Both the position numbers and the translations under genes were made by a program. This document shows, in pieces, positions 45,804 through 58,197 of a stretch of 64,000 nt of DNA (position 1 is its first letter; every line of letters starts with the position of its first letter). Source of the DNA: Setoptus koraiensis (Eukaryota; Arthropoda); contig CM106585.1 in the NCBI GenBank assembly GCA_048013815.1, positions 806,001 to 870,000 on the forward strand, given 5' to 3'. The notes beneath the pieces were generated by a model. The model saw only the letters and a list, made by a program, of their open reading frames with translations, was not told the DNA's origin and searched no databases.

Positions 45804-48800
45804 TTATTCTGGTTGAGTTATGCGACTCAAATTGACCGTCAACTCTTCACAGATTGTCCTATAGGGCGGCTTGTCCAAACCGGTCAATATCAGACTGTCC
45901 ATAAGGTTTGATTGGGGCCCATCATAAGGCAGCTCTGTGTCGTATAGCACGGGCGCCAATGCGAAAATGGCCACAGTGCCCACTATACAGGCTAATAGGA
46001 AAAATATCAAAAATATGCGATCAATAACAAGTGCAATGTATTTCCAATTTTCTTTCACCTGTTGTTGTCCATTGGGCACACATAGTTTGCATTATTTGGT
46101 TCGATTGTATTGCGAAAACAAAGAGAAAATTGTTAGAAAATTGTTAGAAAATTACCAGAGAATGATCAGAAAATTGTCAGAAAATTATCGTGAGCTACAA
46201 ACGACCAACGACCCGATGGTCGCGATACGGCCGTCGGGTGGGCCCATATTGGGCACAGTGGGGCATACTTACGCTCTCGAACTCGTCAAGATTGTCAATG
46301 TGCTGAGCAATGAACATGGTGTTCTGAATGGCCTTGTCTATCTCTTCCATGAGGAGCCTCATCTCAAACGAATCGCGCTGCTGTTGCTGGCGCTGCTGAT
46401 GGTACAATTGTGCCATGCCCGCCCGATGACCACTTCCGGTGCCGCCAACAAAACCAGCAGCGCTCACAGCCAGCTGATGTTGCTGCTGCTGGTTGGGCCA
46501 ATTTGGCGCCGAGCCGCTCGTCTGACGCTCAACTTGTTGTTGTTCGTGATTAGAACGACGCTGTCTGAGGCCGCTCGCTACAACATTAAAGGGCGCCTTA
46601 TAATTGGTATGCGGGTCGCTGTTGTTGACTTTGGTGTTGTTCATGAGTGTTCGCGATTGTTGTTGGCGACCAACCAGTAGATCACAGTTGCCGGAAGTGT
46701 CGAAATTGCAACCAGCAGCGGGCTGCACTCTGGCAGCCGATGCGGCGGCCACTGAATTTGCGCACTGTGCGCAATTTCTGGCATTAATTAACTGTCTATT
46801 ATCATAACTAGACACCAAGTTGTTTGTCGTAATGAGATCGTCGCTGTTGTTGTTGCGCAACTGTCTAGCGCTGTTTCTGTTGTCCATTGTTCTCGACATG
46901 TAGGCCGTTGGCGCTCGTTGATTGCCACAATGTTGTTGTTGTTGATCGGAGGCTCTCGCTTGCCAACATTGGTAGCTACTCAAATTGTTTAGAGAGAAGG
47001 CCGGAACAATGCCGCAACCGGCCATGTTGGCCAACAGAGCAGGTGCCTTGTTGTTGTTGTTGTTGTTGTTGTTGCAATTGTGGCGCATTGTACCTGATTT
47101 GTTGTTGTTGTTGTTGTTGTTGTTCATAAATGATGTTTGGCACATCATCAACGGTGACGACTCGACGCCACCTGGACCGGAAGTCATGCAATACTTGCCC
47201 GGGCCGGTGCTTTTGGGGCGCACCTCTGACATTGAGATGCTAGTTACGATTTGTCTGTTGTTGTTGCTGCTGGCTAATGGTCTGCGTTGCATTGTTAATT
47301 GCTTGTTGTTATGCAAATAGGACGCATAAGTAACGGGATCGGACATTTGATGATATGGAGCTATGGCGCGGTGATGACTCGGGCACATCGGGCCGCTTGC
47401 CATGGGGCACACAGGTGCACTAGGGTTAGGGCACATGGAATGCTTCAAGATTTGTTGGTGTTGCTGGTGCAGACATTGCGCCGACAGTGGCTCCATAGAG
47501 ACAGTACCTCGCACAATACCGTAATCTGCACTGTTCGCATGCGGATGTTGCGGGTACCGTCGGATACCGCTAACGCTGGGTATCGCAGCGCCAGTCGTTG
47601 ATAAATCATGTTGTTGTTGAGCTTGATGTTGTTGTTGTTGTTGTTGTTGTTGCAGATGATGAATATTTTTCATATTTAAAGTGCTTCGTTGTGCTGCCGC
47701 TAGAGGCGCTGCAGCGGTGCTGATTTGCATATTATCATTGTTATCACTGTTATTTTGACTTTGACTTCTATTGTCGTCATTGAGCAATCCTTTCAAACTT
47801 GATCTATTTTGTGGCGCCGATTGTGACGACAATTGCGACGACAATTGTTTTGCGCGATGCAAACCACAATTGAGCCTGCTACTACTGCCGCCCCTGTCGC
47901 ACATTGGACATTCACTGAGCGGCCCCACAGATCTTAGCGGTGGCGGCGGGGGTGGCAGTGGCACTTCGGGGTGTGTCCACTGACCGCCGGGACTGATTGC
48001 GGCACAATTTATTGTGGCGCTCATATCGAGCTCGGGATCTCGTGCGGAGCGCGTTGCGTTTGCTGTTGGCGCGTAGGGATGCGGTTGAATCGACACGGAC
48101 TGGCTAGCTGACGATTCTATAGATATTATGTTGTCTTCGTCATCCTCTATGGCACACATGATGTCCTCATCATCGTTGTCGTCATCATCGTCATCGGCGG
48201 CCATATCCAGACGGCGCAACCTGCGCTTCCGGTCCGGGCCAGCGCAATAGCCGGGCCGCTCGTCGTCGTCGGCCTCGTCATCGTCGTCTGTTTGCGCCCT
48301 ATTAAACGACGACGACGAGGTATTTGCATCACCGGTGCTCAATCGTTGCTGTCTGTTGCTTCTGGCACGACCTAGGCCCATGTTGTTGTTGTTCAATGTC
48401 GTGGGCGTCAGCACAGGTGAGTGGACAGAGTTGTTGGAGTTGAGCTTGTTTAGCGGCATGGAAGCATTGGTTGCCATGGCGCTAGCATACTGATGGCTGT
48501 GACTATTATTGTTTTGGCTATTAATTAGGCGACAACTATTATCACGACTATTTGGCGTTGTTGTGGGTGGCGGTTGATACTGTTGTTGCTGCAGTTGTTG
48601 TTTTTGTAGCTGCTGCTGCTGTGACACTGTTGCTGTTGTTGCTGATGGCAGTGCTAGCGGAGACCTCCTAGCGGCAGTAGCCTCCAATTGAGCAGTTGCC
48701 GTCCGGGTAACACCGCCCATCAGAGCGGCTACCGCTGAGTTGCCCAGGAAGTGAGTGCCCGATCCAGATTGATGAGACGGCCACGGGTAACAACTGGACA

Positions 48801-51800
48801 ATGTGCCCGATTTCATTGTTGTCGAGCTAGTATTGATCGGACCGCTTTGGGTACCCACACAATAATGTTGGCACACGGGCTTGTCGCACTGCTGACCGGT
48901 TGCTGTCAGACAGGCAACGCCCACTGTGCTCGGCCTATAGTACGATGAATATCCGGGCGGCATGCCCGCCAGTGAGCAGCGTCTTGCGGGCCCAACGCGC
49001 CACTGATTTAGGCTACAAATAGATTGACGCGCCTGAAAGTGCTGATGGTATTGGTAGTCATTCTCGTACGATGTCGATTGGTCGTCGGTATTGGCCAAAT
49101 TGGTCTTTAATTTTTGCAATCTTCTCAGCGGTTGCAACTGAAGTTTGTTGTGCCCGCCGACCGTTGCTACCTGTTGTGGTGTTTGCACTGATTGATTGTT
49201 GCTGTTTTCTTGTAATTGTTGTTGCTGTTGTTGTTGTTGCTGCTGTTGCTGCTGTTGTTGTTGTTGCTGCTGTTGTTGTTGCTGTTGTTGCTGCTGCTGT
49301 TGTTGATCGTGCTGTTCTCGGCTTCTTTTCAGTCGGAACAATTCCAGCGACTTCCGGCCAGATGTTCGGCGTTGTTCACAGCAATCGGCAGCACCAGTGG
49401 CAACAGGTTGCTGTTTGGAAGTTGCATGCTTAAGCTTGTTCAATTGTTTAGTAGTTAATTTTTCATTATTACTATTAGTATTATTATAGGGACTAGACGG
49501 CTTTACGGCAGCGGCCAATAGAGTGCGCACTTGTTCTCGTTGTTGCTCCTCTTTCAAGAGATGCTGCTGTTGCTCTCTAATGGATGCCTGATTTGAGCCA
49601 ACAGCACCACATCTTGCCGAGCCGCGATGCTGTTGGTGCTGTTGTTGTTGTTGTTGTTGTTGTTGTTGCTGTTGGTGGTGGTGATATATGGTTTGTGGTG
49701 CGGTTTGTTGGACACCCAAAGAGTTTTTCAATTGTTTTAATTGCTCTTGGACTTGCATCACTCCTTGTGCGTAGGCTTGATTGTGCGGATAAATAAGTTG
49801 CTCGGGTAAAACGCTACCCTGATGCTGATACTGGGGCGTGTTCAACCACAAATATTTGGGCAGAATATCTAGACACCAGCGTTTAACCCAAACGGGCATA
49901 GTGTGTGTGGAGGGAGTCCTAAAGTGGACGTTGAGCACTAATACAGTGACTAAAATTGACACGGTTATTAGCGCCATGGTCAGCACAAGATATTGGCCTA
50001 ACAGGGGTAGCGCCAACGAGGTACTGGGCATAGTTTCAAACAGGACCAAGAAGAAAAAAATTAGCGCCACCAAACTTGATATGGTGAGCGTGACCTAAAG
50101 CATCAATGACGCAATTGCATCGTAATCGGACCATGACCGGATGTAGAAACGAGAAGATGCGCATTAGAAAGGTATTTGGGTAAATGTGTTTTTGGGTAGA
50201 TGTGTTTTTGGGTAGTGTGCACACTGCCCAGATCAGAGAGGCCCACCGAGCGACGTTCACATACCTTCTCGCCCGAATCGGAAGGCAAGTAAAATACCCA
50301 GACCGAGATGGCGGTAATACCCACGCAGGGCAAAATTAAATTAACTATGTAAAACAGTGGCTTCCTTCGTAATGTTATGTAAAAAGTGACGTCCATGTAA
50401 AAGGCATCCGGGCAACATGCGTAGGTACGCCTACGCCTGGTGGCGGGCACCGACATTATGTCCCACTCGACGTTCCTGTAATATTCACTCAAATCCATGC
50501 CGTGCTCTATTTTATCCTCGTTCGCGGAATGGCCGTCAGGCGTCGAGGTGCCTGGAGAAGAGTTGGTCTCGTTGCCTTGCATGTGCCACAATTCCACCTG
50601 TCTACCGTCATGGGTCCAGCTCCTATTGTTTGTTTGTTCATGCGGGGTTGGGGTTTTCGGGTTTATTGGTTGTCGCGTTTGGGGCATTTTCATAGTTTCA
50701 AGTGGATTATTGGATGAGATTATTGGATGGAATAGGCAGAGGGGGTCAATTCAATGTTTATCGATACAGTGCTTGCTACAAGCGACCCAAGTTGCAAAAT
50801 GTTGCACTGTGCGCCATGTCCTCGCCTCCACGTGCGCCAAAGGTGCCCCGAAGCGAGCTTTTTGGGGCACTCTGGCACATTTGTAGCACTTTGTTAGGCA
50901 AACAATCGCTGTTTGGGTGTTTGGGCCCACAGTGACTGCAGCTTATAATGCACCATTCACTCTGCCAACAAATCAATAAGTTGAGCTCATTGATCCGCTT
51001 GCGCAACTAGAGACAAAAGCTGGCATGCAATTGTAAATTTATTTATCTGTTCGGCTGTGTGCGTTAAGGCAGCTAATTATCGTGCATTGCAAAGCTCATC
51101 AGCATAACCTGGGGCCCCATGCTCGACCCAACTTTTTTGCTCGCCACCTATATTCACGTTTTGTGGCTCGCTCATCAATTCGCCAACTCACTGGCGCTCG
51201 CTGGCCGACTCTGGCGACTGGACTGGCCTAGTTGACCGAATGGCAGCTAGGGGCGCGCCGAAGGGCACTTGGCAAATGGGAATGTGCACAATTGCATTGT
51301 TGCAGCAGAAACACTGACATCAGTCTCAATTGGATTGAGACGGCCAATTTTAAAATAAATAATAAAATAAAATTGCACCCGAATTGCGCTTGCATACGAA
51401 TAAATATATACACGTGCAAACTTACCCGAATTTCATGTTGCAAGTTTGTCTGTCAAACGGAAAATAAGTGACATCTATTTGGCAAGAGCTGCGCAAAATC
51501 GCTGGAGGGTTCCAAGAGACGTGCCCATCAAAGCGGACAACGGCCTTGGTCATGATGGACACGTAATAGGCACCATCGGCACTGTATACATTAATAGCAT
51601 ATTAATAGTGTATTGAGAGCATATTGAGAGCATATTAAGAGTATGTGTACCATCAATAGCAGTGACAATGCGGATAGCGATGATTTAATGAGAGAAAATT
51701 CCAAGTTGATTAGCAATAATTGTTGATTAGATTGGAATGTGTCTGTGTTTGGTTATATTTGCAACCCGATGTGTATATTTCTGTTATATCTGTTATATCT

Positions 51801-51932
51801 GTATATGTCATGTAGTACTCACCTGTTATAAAGCACAATGTCGGGCAACCAAATATGTTCGGAGGGCACATTCACATCACTGATGCCTCCGTATTCTTCT
51901 GGGTCCCATTTGAGCTTGTGATCAGTCCATTC
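45804..51932 (-). CDS. Nicotinic acetylcholine receptor alpha subunit, 5'-partial, with giant M3-M4 loop
   Basis: Cys-loop cation channel subunit of cholinergic synapses. Five exons, in order 51932-51823, 51581-51426, 50622-50265, 50094-46273 and 46058-45804, join in frame through GT-AG introns of 241, 803, 170 and 214 bp and give 1,566 residues. Exon by exon: [16 protein letters not shown] and [14 protein letters not shown]; the Cys loop [27 protein letters not shown] and the vicinal pair TYACC, which marks an alpha subunit, then M1 to LPSDSGEK; M2 ([15 protein letters not shown]), M3, the cytoplasmic loop; and [13 protein letters not shown] with M4. The loop is about 1,220 residues instead of the usual 100-250. 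It keeps the post-M3 helix ([19 protein letters not shown]) and pre-M4 helix ([17 protein letters not shown]), with Q/N/S-rich sequence between. The signal peptide and first exons, roughly 70-90 residues, were not found in the window. Confidence 0.95.
49216..49307 (-). repeat. polyQ-coding CAR tract in the receptor loop
   Basis: About 30 Gln codons, mixed CAA and CAG, in the receptor's cytoplasmic loop. It is the longest homopolymer in the protein. Mixed codon use lowers slippage and suggests that the length is not purely a recent expansion. Further polyQ (about 49640-49675) and polyN (about 47050-47140) runs occur in the same exon. Confidence 0.92.
50172..50219 (-). repeat. 16-bp tandem repeat within a receptor intron
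   Basis: Three copies of a unit close to GTTTTTGGGTAGATGT (plus-strand reading) make up over a quarter of the 170-bp intron between the M1 and M2 exons. Confidence 0.85.
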
Positions 51933-53675
51933 CTGTGTGTTGGGCAGCGAGATTGAGCACAAGCATTGAGATTAGTATTCGTATTCGTATTCGTATTAAT
52001 GTTATGTCAAGCTGGCTTCATCAACAACTAAAAGTAACTAACAAACAAGTAACTACCAAGCTAATAACTATTGAGCTGGGCATGTATTGAGCAATAATTG
52101 CGTCAATAATGTCAGTGTTGTCAATAATTAGTTTCGTATGCTAATCACTTGGATTGCATCCTCTCTGATGCCTATATCTCACTCATACTGCCAAGCTGAT
52201 GCTGTCAAACTGATACTATCAAGCCAATACTGTCGAGCCAGTACCCAAGGGCCGATACCCTGGGGCTGACACTGCCGGCCTGATAGTATCAGTTGATGCT
52301 GGATACAAATATGTCACTCTATGGCCAATGATAAAGTCATTAGATTGGTTGACACCTTGATTGAACCCGAAACTAGCAGTAACTAGTATTTCAACACCAG
52401 AGAGCGCTGTCTGTTTGTGTCTAGACAACGACATGCCGGACAAAAGGGTGCGCTGTTATTGTTTTCAGTGACACTAGTTGTTTTCTGTCAGTGACGGTTT
52501 GACAGTCCACTTGACACAAATAGTTGACACACACACACACACGCACACGCTTGGCAAGGTGAGACAAACAATAACTATTGTGCAATATATTGTTTTGTTG
52601 GTGTGACAGAGAATTCTTTGGACAGGGGCCCAGAGAACGACACAAGCGGACACAAGCGGACACAATGCGCCAGCCAACATTAAACAAGTGGCCACTTGTT
52701 TGTCAAGTCACATCACTGTCGATACACAAATACTAGTGAACAACAAAACACAGACAGCAGTTGGTAAATATTTATTCATGGCCGGCATGTCGACAGCACC
52801 AAAGCAAGTGTCAATCGGTCCGTTATTGCTCTTTTGTCATCATTGTATCCTATCCAGATAATAATAATCTAGCAAACAAATTGCAACAACAAGCCATCTG
52901 AGTGTGTGCTGAGTGAAAATGTCAGCCACTTTACGAGGGCCCAAAGTTGAAACTCGCCAATCTTGTTGCTTGCCTCATCATCAACGTGCCCTCCCCTGGC
53001 CAAATCCTTGTCCATCAAGCTCAAGTTGGCACCGATTCGCGCCACCATTTCATCCACTGCAACTGCAGCCGATAATTTTTATCCCATTTTTGAGTAACTT
53101 TATACAATATTATATTATTAATGCGCTGCTGATAACAGAGCTCGCCACCATCTAACAACTCGTTAGCATTTAACTGAACTTTTTAGCATCATGATGAGTA
53201 TGTCTTGAAACAAGCCAATTTAGTTCGACTTTTCGCCACTCGATAGTTGCATGCGTCACTTCCGGTGGCGCGCTGATGGCGCGCTGGTGGCGCGCTGGTG
53301 GCATGCAACTATGGCCAGATAATAATGATTTAATATTATGTTGCTCGGGTGGTTGAGGTGAGCAGAACAAAAGGCAACTCGTGACAAATGGCAAAATGAC
53401 ATGACAAATAATATATTTCCAGCATCATCATTGACATGATAAGGCGACTCAGCGCAAATCATTAGGTATACAATATGATTATTGTGTTACAATTGATGAA
53501 TGGCACGCTCGATATCAAGCAGCCAATCGGGCATTTGATTGAATGGTGCGATTAAGACGAAATTAAGTCAAGATGCAAATTTTACCACCAACAACAACAA
53601 AATATCACTTGACACAGTTGCAGTTGTTGCGTTTGGGGCGCTGTCGCAGTTCGAGACACTCTCGCAAGCGGCAAA

Positions 53676-53735
53676 CTTGTGCCAGAGAAACTCGTGCCAG
53701 AGAAACTCGTGCCAGAGAAACTCGTGACAGAGAAA
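53676..53735. repeat. 15-bp tandem repeat, 4 copies
   Basis: Four copies of CTYGTGMCAGAGAAA; the two central copies are identical. Confidence 0.92.
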
Positions 53736-54752
53736 CTTGCGAAGAGAGAGAAGGCGAGTTTCGCTGTAGCTGCGTCCCTCACTGACGACGTCCAAATAAA
53801 CGATGCTCAACGATTTGATTTCTGATGATTCTATTCAATCTAATAAACGATCGATCATTTTCCGCGTGTGTGTGTGTGTGTCTAGATCTGGCCAGACAGG
53901 TCCCGTGATCGGATGGCATTGTATCGGCGCACCATGAGAGCGGATATTTGAGCTGGCGTGTACGTCGCCAGCAAGACAGTGAGTAAGCGGGCAGAGAGAT
54001 TGGCGCACTTGAGCCGAAAACACTTTCGCATCCTTAAGCCGGGCCGGTTTTTGGTTGTGTGCGGGTGCGGACGCGGACGAGGGGAGGGGGCATTAAAAAG
54101 TAGCCAGTGAGCCAGCTTAGCCGATAATGTTTAGTTGTGGCACGGATTGTGTCCAGTTGATGTGCGGGCGTCGCTGATGTGGCAACGCGCTGCCCGACAA
54201 AAAGTATCGAAACAAAAAACGTTGCCGATGCGCGCCATGAGTGTGGGCCCCAAAAAGAATATGATAAATATTCTTGTTTGGCATTCATTGGCGTTGCACA
54301 TTGGGCCAGTGCCAGTCGGCATTGCAGTTTGCCGGAATTGCCGCCGAGTGCAAGTGATCGGAATAAGTTTGTCGGCGGGCCAAATGTGAGTGTGTCCACA
54401 TGAATGATTCATCTGAAATTCATTCCAGCGACTCTCAGGAGCCCCCTTTCTAGTGGCCGCTAGTTGGTGCACTATCGATGCTTTGCGACAAACGAACCAG
54501 CGCGCGCGGATAATTGTGCCGTCTGAGTGAAACAGTTCGCTTCGACAGTATCGTTGCCGGATCAATGTTTGTGCGGATCAATGGCTATCTCTATTGAGCC
54601 TGTCGCATCAATTGCATATGAGCTGTATAGTTGAGCGATTTTGGTTGCGAGCATGCACGCAAATATGCAAATTTGTGATGACATGAAGCGACACTGCAGC
54701 ACGATCTGCGCACGCTGCCCGCACAACCTGTTATCATATAAAATACATCTGA

Positions 54753-54794
54753 TATCTGATATATTGAGGCTCTTCCCCCTCAATATATCAGATA
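54753..54794. repeat. Perfect 17-bp inverted repeat with 8-base loop
   Basis: The left arm TATCTGATATATTGAGG (54753-54769) is the exact reverse complement of 54778-54794, with the loop CTCTTCCC. The base pair immediately outside is a mismatch. It could form an RNA or DNA hairpin; the arms are on the short side for an animal pre-miRNA. Confidence 0.9.
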
Positions 54795-57700
54795 AACCCC
54801 TCGGCAATCGGCCCAAAAGAACATGCTGCAAATTTTTGCACAATATTATGTCATGTTATGCCAGAAATTAGTGATGCAATCAGTTGGCGCACCATTCTGA
54901 CATGACATGCAAGCATCATACGCGCACACGTCTTACGGGGTGTTTTCCGCTTTTTGGTTGCGCAAGCGGAAGCGATGTCGTTGTCGTGATTGGTGACACA
55001 CGGTCGTCACATCTCTGGCACAATTGTTTCGAGACACTGCGCCCCGACGACAAGTGCACACATTTGGCATAAATTGGGCTGGCTGGCTTGCTTGCCAGAT
55101 CCCCTAAATCTCGGTTTTGAGCCAGATTTTCAGCACACGAGCATGTCAAGTTGCGCACGTTGCCACCACTGGATTCCAGTGACTGGAAACGGTCAAAAAA
55201 ATCTGGTCTCACTGGCGCGAGGCCTTGAGCCGATTCGCGGCTTGCGTCCGATCTATGATGAATTTAAATAACTCATGACACATAACTCATGGGATGTGAT
55301 TTATTTTCAGCTTGATGATGGCCGTTTTTTCGTTTAGTCGAGCCGCTGTCAGCCGGCAAATTGTTGCAAATTGTTGCAAATTCATGTTTGCGTTGAAAAT
55401 TGTCAGCAGCAAGTGGCAAATGGTGCCCAAAATGGTCGCTGGTGCGCGTGTGAAATTCAGTGTGCAGCTCAAAGTTTTTCACTCAGTTTGCTCTAAAATG
55501 CTCGCCCCAAAACAGTTGCCAGAGCGAGTGTTTTGGGGCGAGCCACCATGCAGAAAGAGCGCCCATCGTTGTCGTCATCATTTGGCTTTATTTTATCCTC
55601 CACTGACCACAACACAGCGGCTCCGTTGCTGCCTTTAGCGGGCCCATTTGAGCAAGCCAGCCTAATGACCGCTCGGCGGTTTATCTGGCGCGCGCTGTTT
55701 ATCACGGGCTCTCAGGCACATTGCGCAACCATCGACAAGACAGTGGGGCCCATCCGTGGGGCCCAGCACACAAGTGAGTGCGTGTGTTGGCGTCACAAGC
55801 CGTTGCCAGGCAACAATTTATCCGTGTCATGTCGCCCACTGGTGACGACAATCATCATCACTGTTGCCGCGATGATGATGGTTTTACAATGAGGGGCCCC
55901 ACGCACAAACAATTCACTTATTTCGCTTGCTTTTGCTTTGGTCGCTTGCTTCTGCCAGAGGGTTTCTGGGCAATGCAGCCCGCCCAAAAGCCCGATTTAA
56001 ATCCCCAACACAATTCATGTTGCTGCTTGAGGCCCATTGTCTCACATGCGCGCCGGCACCATTATGGTGCGCGATTGATTTGGGGCCAGCGACACCAGGC
56101 GAACACCAGGGGCCCAGCAAAAACTTAATGACTTTCATGGGCACACTCCCATCAAATGCTGCTGTTGTTCGCAACTCGTTATCACGTGACTCGTTTCGCT
56201 ACACTAGTCACTGGCTGGCTTCACTGGTCCTAATTTCACCAGCTAACCAGCCACTGGTAACTCACTAATGCCAGCCTCTCACTAATAACAGTTGTTGCCA
56301 GTAGCCAGTAACCGGTTACTGGTGCCACTGTGGCCAACAGTCCAGATGGCCCCAAGACCTCTAGCGGCGGTGATGTGTAAGTGGTGAAAAAACAATCAAA
56401 TTCTCATGATACAAAGTGACAAACACATTTATCTAGTAGTTGCTGTTGGGGCTTGGGGGTGTGTGTGTGTGGGTGTGGGTGGGTGTCAATTCTTTCAGCT
56501 ATTCGGTTATAATGGTGATTGCCACCATGGGGCGCGGCTATTGGCGATACATGTGATAATAACACAGCTAAAGCTTAAGCTTGTTGTTAAATGATTCATG
56601 TTAGTCATGCCGCTAATCTATCCCATCTCTAATATGATGTCTCTGTTGGGGGCGAGGGAGCGCCGTCTAGCGGTGGTGTTTGCGCACCAAAGTCAATTAT
56701 AGTTTAGTTTGTCACACAGTCTCTATTGTCTTGCAGCGTACAAGTGTTTGTGTGTTATGTAACTGCACTTGTTATATACAGTTACACATAGTATCTATAA
56801 CTGTATGTATCTGATTGTATGGACACAGTATGAGAATTGGCAGCTTTGTGTGTCTTGCCAGCGGCAACTGGCGGTGTGGCCACCAGGGGAGACACTGACA
56901 ACACAGTCTAGACGGGATTTATAGATAGCTACAAGAGTGTGGTAATGCCAGCTTGCGACATTGTATGCATGTGTCCATGGGAGATAGATGATGGTTACAG
57001 CCAAAAACAAGTTGTATAACAGTTACGTAACGTAGCTGTCGGTTGTTGTCGGTTGTTGTCGGTTGTTGTTGCGGCTTAAATGAGCCGGCTCACAACTACA
57101 ACCGGCTGATTGTTATTTTTCTTGGTTGCCTTTTTTGTGTGTTGGTTGTCTTTGTTTTGTGCTGCTTAGGACACAACAGTCAATTGTTGTCAATTGTATC
57201 ACGGCTTCACTTGGTCGCTCGCTGCCACTTGGTGTGGCCATGTCACTGGGGCCCACAACGGAGCCGTTATAACTGTACACTAACACAACTCATAAGCAAC
57301 CAGCCAGCATGGACATAGACACAACAAGCGAAAGGGAGAGAAGGGAGAAAGGGGAGAGCAAGATTGATTGGTGCACAGTTGATACAGTTAGCGACTGACC
57401 ACTGGCCCTCACTGCATGCTGCTCGAAATTACAACTAAGTCTAATCCTGACGCAATAAAGCAGCATCAGGCAAGCGCTGCACTTGACTGGTGGTCAGCCA
57501 ACAAACATTGATATATACGGCCGATATTGCGCAACAAATGCAGATTTGTTTGTAGTGCGCTCAATGCAGATTTGTCTTGTGTCTGAGTCTGGACAATCTT
57601 ATTGTGCTAGATCTGTCACAATCGAAGACGTTACAATAAAGGCGTCACAACAGGACGTGCACGAGTCTGCAGCCGCAATGACTTTCGCGACACAGCCAGC

Positions 57701-58173
57701 CGATCGCACTAATGATAATAACAAGCACAATCCATTGCAACAACAACAACAACAACAACAACAACAGCAACAACTACAACAGCCCCTGTGCCATATCCGA
57801 TATAGGTCCCGCTACAGTTGCACTTTCGCTGATACGCTCGTGATGCTGGGCGCCGATATTGATGGGCGCGATATTGCTGATGATGCCACCACAAGCGCCC
57901 CCTCTCTCCCTTTGGCCCGCTCTCCCGGCGTCGGTGTTCTCGTGCCAGTGGCGCCAGATTAGCCAGATAGATTGGCGCAAATAGAGGGACACACACACAC
58001 AATTGGAAATGCCGAATCACAGTTGTAGCTGCTGTCGATGTTGTTGTTGCTGTCGATGTTGCTGTTGTAGTTGTTGTAGTTGCTGTTGTAGTTGTTGTAG
58101 TTGTTGTTGGTGGTGGTGGTGTCGGCGAAAAACAACAACGTACAACAGCGAATAGGAGCACTGATGGCTGGTC

Positions 58174-58197
58174 ACCCGTTGTTAGCTAACAACGGGT
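58174..58197. repeat. Perfect 24-bp palindrome
   Basis: ACCCGTTGTTAG followed directly by its exact reverse complement, with no spacer. It lies next to a GTTGTTGTAGTTG low-complexity block. It could be a dimeric binding site or a replication-derived foldback. Confidence 0.92.

Noticed and set aside
49071-49433. Val/Ala-rich plus-strand frame opposite the receptor loop
   Set aside because: Antisense shadow of the polyQ tract; the minus strand has the spliced receptor with clear motifs.
50103-50264. Read-through of the M1 exon frame into [13 protein letters not shown] and beyond
   Set aside because: This is intron sequence: GAGAAG/GTATGT is a donor and joining to 50094 gives the canonical GEK-VTLTIS junction before M2.
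57483-57962. 159-codon plus-strand frame with a polyQ run
   Set aside because: The flanks of the Q run show no conserved-looking sequence, and the frame is open partly because of the CAA run.
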